Numbered from the stretch's first letter, positions 45,664 to 58,424 are shown. The stretch is DNA of 64,000 nucleotides from Bostrychus sinensis (GCA_020698575.1 CM036243.1:11585903-11649902), one strand, 5' to 3'. The notes: a model not told the origin generated them from the letters alone. A program made the numbers and translations.

Positions 45664-47457
45664 ATGGCTAAAAGCGTGTGTGATGAAGCAGTGTTTTCAT
45701 TTACTGCTGACTCTGATTCTGAGGGAGAATATCTACCTTCTGAAGTGAGTGTAAGCAATGATAGCAGGGAAAGTGACTGTGCCAGTGGCAATGAAAGAGT
45801 TTGTACTGACACTTTCCGCAACAGAAGTAGGTGAGGAGGCAGGTGTGGTAGAAGAGGAAGGCAGGGGAGAGGCTGTAACAATAGGGCCAGCATAAACAGC
45901 AATGTGGAAGATGGCTGGGATCAACTGACACACCTAGAAACTTATCAGAAGTGGATAAAGCAGTTTGATGAGCCTGTTGGCTATACAGGAGAGAAGGATC
46001 TGACTGGTGCTGATCCAATAGATTTTTTATTTCTCTTTCTAACTGATGATTTTTGGAGCCTCCTTACAAATGAGACTAACAGATATGCTCATCAAGTTTT
46101 ATCCTCAACACAGCTCAAGCCAAAGTCCAGATTCCATTCATGGTGTGATGTATCAGTCCCTGAAATGAAAGCATTCCTGTCTTTGCATTTGTCTATGGGC
46201 CTGGTAGAGAAGCCAGAGATTGAGGATTATTGGGCAACTTTTTGGGCAACATACACCCCTGGTTTTGGCAGAGTAATCTCTAGAAACAGATTTGAAATGA
46301 TTTTGTCATTCTTGCATTTTGCCAATAATAGTGAGTATGTGAAAGTTGGTCAGCCAGGATATGATAAGCTCTTCAAAGTGTGTCCAATCATAAAAATCAT
46401 AATACCTCGCTTTGCAGAAGTCTATAGCCCACTCAGAGAACTTTCATTAGATGAGATGACAATAGTATTCAAAGGAAGATCAGCGCTAAAATTTTATAAT
46501 CCCAAGAAGCCAGATAAATATGGCTACAGAGCATATGTTTTGAGTGAAAGTCAGTCAGGCTATGTTTTGCAGTGGTCCATGCACACTGGTCAGCGTAGTG
46601 AAGAATCCAGCTGCATCAGTGCCACCCACTCTGTCGTCTGTGAACTCATGGCCCCATACACAGACAAGGGACATGAAGTTTACATGGATAGTTATTACAC
46701 ATCACCAGCCATTGCCTGTGAATTAGCCGAAAGTAACACTGGATTGTGTGGGACAGTGAGAAGCACAAGGCAAGGAATGCCAAAGTGCCTGAGACCCAAA
46801 GCCTTGAAGTTGAAAAGTGGAGATGACCCAGTGTTTCTGAGGAAGGGAAAGTTGTTGGCTTGTGCGTGGCATGACACTAAATGTCTCACAATGTTATCAA
46901 CCATTCATGGGAATGCCTATATTCAGAAAAGAATCAGGACAAAGAAAAATGAGAGTGGTTTTCGCACAATAAATACACCAGTGTGTGTTGACCAGTACAA
47001 CAGTTTCATGGGGGGAGTGGATAGATCTGACCAGAGAATGAAAACGTACTTATTTCCACACCGGTCAAGGAAGTGGTACAACTGCATTTTCAATGCCATT
47101 CTAAGCATTAGTGTTGTCAACTCACATGTCATTTACACTAAGTGCACCCCAGCCCCACACAAGTCACTAAAGGCATATATTCAGGACATTATAACTGGAT
47201 TACTTTCAGGTTACATGAAAAAGGAAAGTGGAAAAGGGGGGCGGGCTTCAGCAGAAGGGGGAGAGCTGCCTACAAGGTTGACTGAACACCACTGGCTTTA
47301 TGAAACTGATAAATGTCCACATTGTGTTGTTTGTTCTGATCGCTCTCGCCCTAAAGGCAGGCACCAGACAAAGTATAGGTGCCAACAATGTGGTGTAGGT
47401 CTGTGTGCTGTACCTTGCAATGAGAGGTACCACACTCTAAAAAACTACAAAAACTGA
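45664..47457 (+). pseudogene. piggyBac transposase, one in-frame TGA
   Basis: A DDE-type transposase for cut-and-paste movement at TTAA. The ATG at 45,664 opens an acidic N-terminus (ADSDSEGEYLPSE), typical of the family. A single TGA (45,832-45,834, codon 57, plausibly a decayed CGA) interrupts the frame, which is otherwise open to the stop at 47,455. Downstream, the frame holds all catalytic acids: Asp in SLDEMTIVFKGR (46,450), Asp in YMDSYYTS (46,687), and both Asp in GGVDRSDQ (47,020 and 47,029). It ends with the cysteine-rich zinc-binding domain (CPHCVVC, CQQCG, C...CNERYH). The first ATG after the TGA is at 46,165, giving 430 codons that keep all catalytic residues. Full frame 597 codons, usual for the family. 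Confidence 0.92.
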
Positions 47458-47507
47458 GAATCATCAAAAATAAAGATGTACCCATAATCAGTGCCTAATA
47501 ACTGGGC

Positions 47508-47600
47508 AAGATACACCTGCTGCCTGGTGCGGGACTTGAACCCAGCTCTCCCTGTTATGAGGCAGCAGTGCAAACCACTGCACCAACGTACCATGCCAGG
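47508..47600 (-). repeat. tRNA-derived SINE head
   Basis: On the minus strand, GGTGCAGTGGTTTGCACTGC (A box) and GGGTTCAAGTCCC (B box, plus 47,531-47,543) are spaced as in a tRNA head. It lies directly between the piggyBac transposase and the minisatellite. It is not a functional tRNA, since the acceptor stem is absent. Confidence 0.75.
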
Positions 47601-47654
47601 TCAGACAGAAACAAAAAAGTATCAGAAAATAACAACTGAAATACCAGAAAAAAT

Positions 47655-49528
47655 ACCTCCATAACCCCCCAGATGATATAGAATTGTCCCCAGAAATGAG
47701 TGATGGAGGCTGGGTAAACAGAACCAGAAATTCGCCTCCAGTTTTCCACAAATATGTACCTCCATAACCCCCCAGATTATATAGAATTGTCCCCAGAAAT
47801 GAGTGATCTTGGCTGGGTAAACAGAACCAGAAATTTGCCTCCAGTTTTCCACAAAATGTACCTCCATAACCCCTCAGATGATATAGAATTGTCCCCAGAA
47901 ATGAGTGATCGTGGCTGGGTAAACAGAACCAGAAATTCGCCTCCAGTTTTCCACAAATATGTACCTCTATAACCCCCCAGATGATATAGAATTGTCCCCA
48001 GAAATGAGTGATCATGGCTGGGTAAACAGAACCAGAAATTGGCTCCCTGTTTTCCACAAATATGTACCTCCATAACCCCCCAGATGATATAGAATTGTCG
48101 CCAGAAATTAGTGATCATGGCTGGGTAAACAGAACCAGAAATTTGCCTCCAGTTTTCCACAAATATGTACCTCCATAACCCCCCAGATGATATAGAATTG
48201 TCCACAGAAATGAGTGATCATGTCTGGGTAAACAGAACCAGAAATTGGCTCCCTGTTTTCCACAAATATGTACCTCCATAACCCCCCAGATGATATAGAA
48301 TTGTCGCCAGAAATTAGTGATCATGGCTGGGTAAACAGAACCAGAAATTTGCCTCCAGTTTTCCACAAATATGTACCTCCATAACCCCCCAGATGATATA
48401 GAATTGTCCACAGAAATGAGTGATCATGTCTGGGTAAACAGAACCAGAAATTGGCTCCCGGTTTTTCACAAATATGTACCTCCATAACCCCCCAGATGAT
48501 ATAGATTTGTCCCCAGAAATGAGTGATCTTGGCTGGGTAAACAGAACCAGAAATTCGCCTCCAGTTTTACCTCCATAACCCCCCAGATGATATAGAATTG
48601 TCCCCAGAAATGAGTGATGGTGGCTGGGTAAACAGAACCAGAAATGCGCCTCCAGTTTTCCACAAATATGTATCTCTATAACCCCCCAGATGATATAGAA
48701 TTGTCCCCAGAAATGAGTGATCTTGCCTGGGTAAACAGAACCAGAAATGCGCCTCCAGTTTTCCACAAATATGTACCTCTATAACCCCCCAGATGATATA
48801 GAATTGTCCCCAGAAATGAGTGATCTTGCCTGGGTAAACAGAACCAGAAATTCGCCCCCAGTTTTCCACAAATATGTACCTCCATAACCCCCCAGATGAT
48901 ATAGAATTGTCCCCAGAAATGAGGGATCGTGGCTGGGTAAACAGAACCAGAAATTCGCCTCCAATTTTCCACAAATATGTACCTCCATAACCCCCCAGAT
49001 GATATAGAATTGTCCCCAGAAATGAGTGATCATGGCTGGGTAAACAGAACCAGAAATTGGCTCCCGGTTTTCCAGAAATATGTACCTCCATAACCCCCCA
49101 GATGATATAGAATTGTCCCCAGAAATGAGTGATCATGGCTGGGTAAACAGAACCAGAAATTCGCCCCCAGTTTTCCACAAATATGTACCTCCATACCCCC
49201 CCAGATGATATAGAATTGTCCCCAGAAATGAGTGATCTTGCCTGGGTAAACAGAACCAGAAATTGGCTCCCGGTTTTCCACAAATATGTACCTCCATAAC
49301 CCCCCAGATGATAAAGAATTGTCCCCAGAAATGAGTGATCGTGGCTGGGTAAACAGAACCAGAAATTTGCCTCCAGTTTTCCACAAATATGTACCTCAAT
49401 AACCCCCCAGATGATATAGAATTGTCCCCAGAAATGAGTGATCATGGCTGGGTAAACAGAACCAGAAATTGGCTCCCGGTTTTCCACAAATATGTACCTC
49501 CATAACCCCCCAGATGATATAGAATTGT
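47655..49528. repeat. 103-bp minisatellite, 19 copies
   Basis: The landmark ATAACCCCCC occurs at 47,661, 47,764, 47,866, 47,969, 48,072 and then nearly every 103 bp to 49,502. One unit is shortened by 12 bp (48,484 to 48,575). Units differ by a few bases. A two-unit block (48,072-48,277) recurs at 48,278-48,483 with the same private variants. The minus strand has almost no stop codons in any frame, so long frames there (up to 306 codons) are by-products of the repeat and not genes. Confidence 0.97.
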
Positions 49529-49739
49529 GAGTTTATATGTACTGGAGTTCATAAACATATTTGACACCAGGGGTCAGTGGAGCTCTGCCTGGAAAAAAAA
49601 AAAAAAACTCTGGCGCCTAAAGGGTTAACAAATCTGTCAAAATCTGTGTTAGTGAGCACTACTCCTTTGCCGAGATAATCCATCCACCTCACAGGTGTGG
49701 TATATCAAGACTAATATTGCACAGGTGTGCCTTAGGCTG

Positions 49740-50580
49740 GCCACAATGAAAGGCTACTCTAAAATGTTGAGTTTTATAACACAATACAGTGCCACAGATG
49801 TTGCAAGTTTTGAGGGAGGGTGCAATTGGAATATTGACTGCAGGAATGTCCACCAGAATTGTTGCCCGTGAATTGAATGTCCATTTCTCTACCATAAGCC
49901 TTCTCCAAAGGTATTTCAGAGAATTTGGCAGTACGCCCAACCGGCCTCACAACCATAGACCATGTGTAAGCACATCCAGCATCTTCGCCTCCAAGATTGT
50001 CTGAGATCAACCACCTGGACAGCTGCTGTAACAATCGGTTTGCATAACCGAAGAATTTCTGCACAAACTGTCCTCCTTATCGGGGTCTCAACTTGACTGC
50101 AGTTTGTTGTTGTAACCGACTTGAATGGCCAAATGCTCACATTCAATGCTTCACATTCGTCTGGTACTTTGGAGAGGTGTTCTCTTCATGGATCAATCCC
50201 AGTTTTCACTGTACAGGGCAGATGGCAGACAGCGTGTATGGCGTTGCGTGGGTCAGTGGTTTACTGATGTCAGTGTTGTGGATTGAGTGGCCCGTGGTGG
50301 TGGGGTTTTGGCATGGCCAGGTGTATGTTATGATCAACAAACACAGGTGCATTTTATTGTGATGGCATTTTGAATGCACAGCGATACTGTGACGAAATCC
50401 TGAGGTCCATTGTTGTGCCATTCATCCACGACCATCACCTTATGTTGCAGCATGACAATGCACAGCCCAATTTTGCAAGGGTCTGTACACAATTCCTGGA
50501 AGCTGAAAACATCCCAGTTCTTACATGGCCAGCATATTCTCTGCATATGTCACCCATGGAACAGGTTACTTAGCCTATTT
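49740..50580 (+). mobile_element. Tc1-like element fragment
   Basis: Body of the Tc1-like copy carrying the pseudogene above. No terminal inverted repeats were recognised at either side; the left side abuts the piggyBac end at 49,628 within about 110 bp. Confidence 0.7.
49790..50573 (+). pseudogene. Tc1-like transposase pseudogene
   Basis: The helix-turn-helix part reads AIGILTAGMSTRIVARELNV then FSTISLLQRYFREFGSTPNR, a strong Tc1-like match. Further along, in shifted frames, come the INPSFHCTGQMAD region (equivalent to the first-Asp segment), GILNAQRYCDEIL and the second catalytic segment LQHDNAQP. The final motif is degraded to SLHMSPMEQ. Several frameshifts and stops separate the pieces, and the C-terminus is missing. 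Confidence 0.85.
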
Positions 50581-51019
50581 AGCTGATGAGCTAACATTAG
50601 CATTTTTGACAAACCTTACAGTCACATTGCAGTCGAGATATTGTGCGAAGTTTGCTCTAACTGCTGTATTTTTGTTGAACAAGGCTTTATAAAACATGCA
50701 TTTGTCAAACAGTATCTAACTAGTCATTCTCTCCTCTCCCATGTCTCAAGAGTTCGCTTCACTGCTGGGTCAGCACTCAAGAGTCAAATATACTGTAGTT
50801 TTATCACAAACATAGTTTGTCAAACAATAAACTTGCAGAAGTGTAACATTTCTTGCCTCTTCTGTAAACATGATTTCCGTAAATCTCGAAGCCTGTGTGT
50901 GAGGCGGTGGATATTATCACTCAGCTGTGCTCATGCAAGCCTGCGCTCCGAGAACAAGCAGGAGACTGGCTGCAGTTCCTCTAATGGCCGTTGATATCAG
51001 TAACAGTTAGAAATTAACC

Positions 51020-51120
51020 CTTTAGAAAACTTGTGGGGTGACATTTAAAAATGCTGTTTCTGAGGCCAAACCAAGAAATGCAGTTGTGGAATGTAGTCTA
51101 ATCATCCTGGGCCACAAGAT
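51020..51120 (+). mobile_element. Fragment of a second Tc1-like family (transposase C-terminus)
   Basis: The stretch with AACTTGTGGGGTGACATT, AATGCTGTTTCTGAGGCC and CCAAGAAATGCAGTTGTGG corresponds to the C-terminal coding part of the same Tc1-like family as the element at 37.9 kb, as I recall it. The orientation is opposite. Confidence 0.6.
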
Positions 51121-53040
51121 TTGCCATCCTTCACATTTTTTTTTTGGTAATTGTGTGAATAGGTCAGGAAATAGGATGCTCTCCTGTTGACATAAAAATG
51201 AGACTTAAAGAGACTTAAGGTACCTGGGAAATATTTGCCTCAGTTATACAATATTAAGCCTTGACTTAATAACCTTATTATTTCATTACATGCTGTATTT
51301 GAACACTGTGATAACTTGTACTAAATGGGTTCTTATCTCATAGACTGCAAACATCCTGTTCACTTCTCTGGTGTACAAATTAACATGAAAACATGACAGT
51401 TGCTCCCAAACCCCCTGGCTGACGTTTTTAGTAGCAACGTGTTCCACCCCAGATGAAATTAATAGGTGCATCCTGCAAACACAGACACAAACATGCGGAC
51501 ATTCTCAGCCAGGCCTGTCTAAGCGTTCCCCAGACGGCATGTGCTCCGCAGACGGGATCAGCACAGTGCTTCCTCCAGCAGCAGTCAGGGCAGGGCAGAA
51601 GGATCAGTCTGGCTAGCTCATTCAGACAGAGGATCTCGCTCCTTTATGATGCTCCTGAGCCCACAGCACAAATATGTGGTGCTTTTTCAGCCCTGTCTGA
51701 TATGATGTTAGTAGCAAATGTTGTTGACGTCCTTTTCAGATCCAGTACGCACTAATCGTCACGTCCAGTGTAGGAGTTGTTTGATGGACTTTTCATTTCT
51801 GCATTACCGGTCAAGTTACACCTAATTTTTTACACATGCGTCAAACATACTTGTTGGGACGCACATTAGTGTGCACATTCTTTGTTACTACAACAACCGC
51901 TATATCCAAATAGAAAAGTTATTGTATTGACATAGTTTTTCGGCATTTGGCTCTTTGTATTTGACTAATCAAAAAACAGTTTTATCATTGCAAGTGCTAA
52001 TGTAAAGCCTTGTTTTTCTTTTTGTAATCCAATTCAACCAATCCAGTTTTATTATTATGAGTAGGTAGATTCACATATTGAATCTATATTGAAATTACTT
52101 TATATAGTCATTTTTATTTATTGGATTGTTTGTGGACATTTATGGCTGGGGTGAATGGGATGCCCTTCATTCAATGCACAGTATGTTTTTGTTTAAATTG
52201 CATTGGTCCAGAGAGCCAATTAATGTGTATCATACAGAGATCAGGCTAATTCTTTTCTGGTATAAATAAGAATAAAAATGACATAGGCAATGGCATATTA
52301 TACCTGCAATTCTGCAATTCATTTTCATGTATTAGGGCAATATTTGCAGTCTTTCCTTAGACATATCACTAAACATCAAGTGACCTGCCTACTACTATAA
52401 GCCTAAAGTTGCCTAGTACAGTAGAGTTTGCTGGCTCTTTGAGTCTATTCACCAGGTATTTTATTTCTCCTGCTATAATGTAATTTACAGTATTTCAGAT
52501 TTTGGCTTCCACATTAGTTCTCTTATTAAAAATGTCCTATACAATTTTTCAGCTTCTCCTAGTTTTTATTCTCTCTGCCACTGTCTAACTGCTGGTGTTG
52601 TAGTGAAAAATAACAAGCTCTGGGGTGTGTATGTGTGTGCCTTTAGCGCTGCTGGCTGCATAGACTGGATGGGCTGGCTGTGCGCAGGGCTGGCTTCTTG
52701 TGTGGTCCCCCGGCAAACTTTATGATTTATTCAGCTAAAGGCAGAGGAGCACGACCCCCAGTGACCACAGAGAGAGCGCTGCACGTGGGTTTAATGATTT
52801 CACCACAAAAATGTCTGCTATGGCTGGGCCTGCATGGAACTCAGACCCCCTTCCACCACCACCACTGAGGAGAGAGATGGGGTGGGGGGGTGGGGGGGTG
52901 ACTATACTGAGTCAAGTTACAAACACTTCTACAACTATTTGGAAGGATTATAAGGAACCAAGTGAATGAGCTGCATCCAATGGCAGGTCCCTAATGTTGT
53001 AGATCCAGCAGAAGGCTCCAGCAAGGTATTGGCCCCATCT
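51121..53040. other. Intergenic, no recognised gene
   Basis: Contains a GC-richer block at 52,640-52,910 with a G-rich run (52,877-52,901). The rest is AT-rich without a nameable element. Confidence 0.55.
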
Positions 53041-53059
53041 GGTAATGGTATAGTACCCA

Positions 53060-53127
53060 GACCTGGACTTAAACCAAGATCCACTAGTTCAGGGGTAAAC
53101 GCTCTACTCATTAAGCCATAAAGCCTT
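53060..53127 (-). repeat. tRNA-derived SINE head fragment
   Basis: On the minus strand, TGGCTTAATGAGTAGAGCG (A box) and GGTTTAAGTCC (B box, plus 53,065-53,075) are spaced as in a tRNA head. No matching 3' tail was recognised. Confidence 0.6.
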
Positions 53128-53639
53128 TATATCTTACAGTAGTTATCTTTTTTTTTTTTTTTTTCTTTTACTGTGGGTGGAGATGGTATCTGGGGCAGCT
53201 TTCATATCCTTATCTTGCAATGAAACAGAATCATAAAAAAAAATCTTAGATCCAGAAGATGTTCCTGATCCAGCCCCTTAACTAATAATTTCTTCCTTGG
53301 CTGACTATTACTGACCTTTCCTAGAGATTGAAGTTTGTCTTAAAGAGTATGATGTTGCTGTGGTATCAGCAAATAAGTCAAAAGTTCATCATGTTCAAGT
53401 TAGAAAACGTTCGCTCAAATGTAATCACATAGATTACAGAAATAGTAGCAGCTGCTTCCCACAAAAAATTAGAAGCAGTTGAGTGCTCTTAAAAGAATTA
53501 CAAATAAACAGTTACAGTTAAAACAGTTACAACAAATGAAATAAAGGTCAGTGAAGATAGTAGTAGGAAAGTGAACAAAGTAGTGGCTCTTTTTAAGTAC
53601 GCTCCTGTCCTTCAACAAAGCAATCCCTGAACATGTTAT

Positions 53640-54340
53640 TCTTTGTCACGCATTCTGGTATTTATGTTTCTCAACACTAGCCCCCCCTGAGTTTTGCAAC
53701 CAGTGGGAGATTGCAAGAGCCATTATTGAAATGTGGACACTGAGGATGATGTAACCGAGCTTCCAAGCGCAGGGAGAGGGGCAGAAATAATAGTGCGCCG
53801 GTGGCAGTGGGGGGCGGTGGTGGTTATTTGGCACATTTTTCTAAGCTGGTGTCCAGGTCTGCTTGGCTTGAGGGAGTGACTGCTGAGGGCTTGGATCGGG
53901 ACACTACTCTCGGTGCTGCCTCACTCTCTGTCTGTTTGGATACACTTGGCCAAACAAGATGATGTCATTCACTGGGGTTTGTTGATGTTCTTCATAAGAG
54001 ACAAAATGACAGCTAATTATGTCAGAAGCAGGAACAAAAGGCTATTCACTTCTACTTTAGCATCATGCTGAGTTATATAAAGTGACATTTGGTTCACAGA
54101 CCAGGTTTCTCTTGATCATTAGCCGGACCAGACATTTTAATTAATTCTATTCTCAACAAATTATTAGCACTGGGGCCTTTTAATTCAAGTTAGATTTCCA
54201 AAGGAACATTAAATGGATACCACTTAAACTACCTCTGAATGCAACCAATCAGTAACAAAGCATCATATAAAGCCTGTATCATTTTAGATTTGCAAATTAG
54301 ATCTGAATGGCCAGAGCACTAACAAATACCAAAGGCATTC
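53640..54340. promoter_or_regulatory. Candidate regulatory block with clustered homeobox-type motifs
   Basis: Repeat-poor sequence with TGACAGCTAATTATGTC (about 54,008), TTTTAATTAATTC (about 54,135) and CCTTTTAATTCAAG (about 54,176). The density of TAAT cores next to a TGACAG (MEIS/TGIF-type) site is typical of developmental enhancers, but conservation is untested. Confidence 0.3.
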
Positions 54341-57300
54341 GGAGTATACAGTGACTAGCCATTACAATATTATCAAATCCAATTCCAGGTTAATAATTCA
54401 ACATAGTAAAAGTTGAGAGCAGCATACTACAGTATGTCCCTGTCATGTAAACGTAAAGTTCATTTACAAGTATATTCTCCCCACATACCAGATTATTTGG
54501 TTTTAATAAGATGGATTTTTTGCTTGTGTAAAATGAAATTCTGGTGTATTGTACACATGTGCATATTATACCTTCAAAAAGAATTTTGACTCTACCATAG
54601 GCCCACTAGTGGGTAGGATATACTATTGCAAGTAAATGTTTTGTCCTTGGAGTTTGTATTTTGGAACCTGACCTTGATAATGACTAGATCAGCTCGGTCA
54701 TGGCATGTTTTAACGTCCTGCGTATTTCTCAGAACAGTCATGTGATTTCTCTTTAAGGTTAGCAAAGTTGCACAGGTTTGGTCATCCTTCATGTTGTCTG
54801 ACTAAAAGTAGGACAGCCTCCCAGCTGCGAGATGTCATTTATGCCCCTTTGTTCCAGTTTATGTTTTATGCGCCAATTTCCAGGTCTCTTTTGCCTCTTC
54901 AGTCGCACACCTGGGGTACTGTCCTAAAGAAGTTAGGCCACTCTGATAGTTCTCTTGCCACTGCAGGTAACAGGAACTCACCTGTAAAACACAGTTTTAC
55001 CAAGAAACCAAAAGGACAATATACACTAGTGTATTGCCTATTTGTATGTATAGAATGTTGACTTAACTTAAACTAGACACTGTTTAGTTTTAAGAGGTGC
55101 CTGCCTCAAATTATTCCTACAGCTAAATGTAGGGTATATATTCTTTGTGTTAGAACAATAATGAATTAACTTAATGTTTACATGATTAAATTGCTCTTGA
55201 TGTGCAAGTTGATTTATAGTGAGCACAATTTTTAAGATCTGGCAAAACAAAATACTATTTTATAGCAGAGTATCTATACTGGGTCTAATATACACAACAA
55301 TACCTAAACTCAATCTAATTTAAGGTAAATTACATGCGACATGCCAACAAGTGGTACACAATACTTACCATGTGCCATTTAGTACCTATAATTGAAGATC
55401 TCGCAAAGTACAAGTGTAATAGTTTACAGCTGATAGCTTCTGTATACAGTATATTCCTCATGTGGTAATTGTCATGGACTTGTCTACATGATTGGATGTG
55501 TGATTGGATTTATGTAGATATGGTAGGTAATGTTTTTAGCTCAATATTAATGGTTTGTTTATTACAAAATTATAGTAGTTACAATATTTATAAAGGGCAA
55601 GTAGTGTCTTCAGTACTGAATACTGAGTACTGAATTCCAGCAACAGGTTGCTACTTTTGCATTATCTCATTATCTCCATGTGTGTCAAAAGGTGAAAGTG
55701 TATCAAAGCGGTCATCATTAACAGCTCATTCCAGTACTTCGCTGGAGGGATTACACAATGGCCAGTGCATGGTGGGTGTGACACCGGCATCTCTGTCAAA
55801 GCTCTCGCCCCGGACTCCCAGTGAGCAATGCAGAACCCCAGTAAATGCCCTGGGCCCTAGGAAATGTATGTGCTCACCATGTCTGGTATGACAGACCCCC
55901 TCCACGACTAGCCAGGAACACAAACTCATATCTGCTGCTCTGCCTTTGATCCTTCCCAATCCCTCCTACAAAACATATTATGGTGGCTTTTAAATGGTGA
56001 GCTATGCAAGCTTTAATGGCTTACTTCCAGTAGCATCTCATAGATCCTAAGCTAACAGACAAAAGCAGTTTTAGACATACACACTGTCTGTCTTTTGGGC
56101 TAGATTTTTGTTCTGTTATTCTATCACGCAAGCTACTAGGTCTAGACATAAATCAATATGACTCAAAATGCAAAGAAAACACTGACCCAAAACTCACAAA
56201 GATGATGAAAGCATTTGCTCAACACAGACTATAGTGATATGTGAATGGAGGTTTTTGTTTGCAGAGAAAATGGAGGTGAATTAATCGATGTATAACCAGT
56301 GTAATTATAACTTTGACTGCATGTTGAGCCTATTATAGTCCACTGGGGCTTTGGGTCAGAGTTTAGCTGCTGAACAGAACTCCATACTGTAAGAGAGGCT
56401 AAAAACACACAATTTACTTTAAGAATTAGAAACAGAGTTTTGTTTCATAAATGTAAAAGATACAGGTGTGTGTTTGATCTATTGTGCTAGCATGTCGATT
56501 TCTGTAAATATACAAAATGCCCTTCCAGATGAACTACATGCTTTAGTTGTTTTAATGCAAAATTGAATTGTGGACACCAAAATTGATTTTCTTAAGTTAC
56601 AAGAATAAATGTTACAACACACAAGTAGCTCTCGGGGAAAAAAGATTGGAGACCCTTGCTTTAATGTTGTGGTAGGGTTCAAAGTGCCCCTACAGGCCTG
56701 GTAGGCATGCAGCATTTTCAACAGCTAAGCATATGTGAATGCAGATTGTTTTGATTATGTTACTGGCCAGCCCAATAGTTGTAGTTGGAAAAAGTTTTTT
56801 GTACCAACATCAAGGCAATAAGACAGTTTGTGTGTGCTTTAAGCCACATTGGTTTCCTCACAGCTCCTTCCTCCTGGTGTTTGGAAGGATTTGGTAATCG
56901 CAGTCGGATCCAAGTGTGACATATACAGACACACTCAGCCTCTTTACTCCACAGCTCCCTGTCCTTCTGTAGAGTCATTTGTTTTGGGCCACGTTGCCTT
57001 ACGGTGTTGGCAGACCGTCTCTTACTAATTACTACACTTCTGAAGAGTCACAGAACGACAGACATCGCTATTTTTGGCCCTTGACATTGGCCCCATAAGA
57101 GCCTCTCCCTCTACCCTCTTCCGTGTGTCCCTATGATTTCAGGACCTCCACACCAGATGAAACAGTCTTTGTGGAGGGCCCAATCTCTGGACCCACTACA
57201 CACTCGGCTGGCCTGGTGTGAACAGCTGCCTGTTTTGCTTTGTATAATACACATGGTGTTTGGGTTTGAAGGCCTCTTGCCAGCTCCACAGAGTCCATAC

Positions 57301-58420
57301 CTTATGACAAACGCTATGCTCCCCTTCACATTATTTTAGCACATGCTGCCAGAGTAGATCACTGTGTTTTGCTAGAGCATGGGTCATTTGGCTAGCCAGT
57401 GTTTGAACAGCTGTAATGAACACTCAGCATTAATAACTCTGCTATGGTGAGGGGAAAGGCTGTGTGGAAGCTGTCTTAATTTGTGGAAAATTAATTGAGA
57501 TTGAAACATCAGCACAAAATAGTGTTTTTGTGGTTGACTCAAACTGTAAATAATTTGTTCTTAATGTTCTGTCTAGTAAAATAAAGGCTAAATAAAAATG
57601 AAATACAATTTTTAGTGTCATGTCTATTGAGATATTGCGCCCACAACTCATTTGTTACTAAATGAAAATATGTAGCGGGATTTATCCAACCAGTGGGAGG
57701 ACTTCAATTCTTCATGTTCATTGGTTAAGGAGAAAGACAAAACTGTGATTATAAAATGGTGCATCTGAGATATTTTTTATCAAGCAAGCATCACAAAAGT
57801 ATGAAAAACAAACACAATTGTATGGTCCACAAACTGACTTCTAGATAATAGCTAACTAGTCTTGTAGTCAGTTTAATAAGTTAAAGTAGAGTTTTAAATG
57901 GATAAAGTCCATGCCCACATGCAACCAAATGAGTATGGTATAGGCCAGTAATCAGTTGATTTCTACATACATTTGAATTTTGAAGTTTTATGTTTTAGAA
58001 GGCAGTGAAAATTGCAATTTGCGAATATCCTAAAAGAAGGTAAAATGTTCTCCCCACACATTGTCTGTTTTTGTGGATGGAAACACATTTAATTCAATTC
58101 ATAAAGCACACATAAGGAAGAGGAAAACCTTACTCACACTGCCTTAAGCCCATCACTGTGTGACCCAAATTAGACTTTATGTGCCACTTTGTAATGACTA
58201 GCTACAGCACCACTTTTACCCAACAAGATTTAAAGTCATTTGCCCTGGCATCGGTGGTGTAGGTAACAGAGAGCCAGTTGAGCAGGTCGGAGGTGTGCCC
58301 CAAGCCAGAGCAATCTATCATTAGCAATGTGAGGGGAGCTAGCTTCTGTGTAATTGAAGGCAAGATGAATGCTTCTACTGCAAAGTGATAATCATGAGGT
58401 AAAGCTAAAGGAAAGGTTGT
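54341..58420. other. Intergenic, no recognised gene
   Basis: AT-rich DNA with GC-balanced islands at about 55,700-55,970 and 56,850-57,330, which are open in several frames but carry no known domain. No element boundary was recognised. Confidence 0.55.
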
Positions 58421-58424
58421 CAGA

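Larger units (their letters stand above)
45600..49624 (+). mobile_element. piggyBac element, left end not located
   Basis: Comprises the transposase gene, a SINE fragment, the 103-bp minisatellite and a candidate right terminus TGGCGCCTAAAGGG (49,611-49,624) directly followed by TTAA (49,625-49,628), the piggyBac target. The left terminus was not recognised, so the start is a placeholder just 5' of the transposase. The minisatellite may be part of the element or an expansion within it. Confidence 0.6.

Noticed and set aside
45615..46018. Minus-strand frames at the piggyBac 5' end
   Set aside because: Antisense shadows of the transposase.
48567..49487. 306-codon open frame on the minus strand
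   Set aside because: It is a by-product of the 103-bp minisatellite, which lacks stop codons in all minus frames. No unique sequence or start context.
47655..49528. CRISPR-like regular repeat
   Set aside because: There are no unique spacers; the whole 103-bp unit repeats, in a vertebrate genome.
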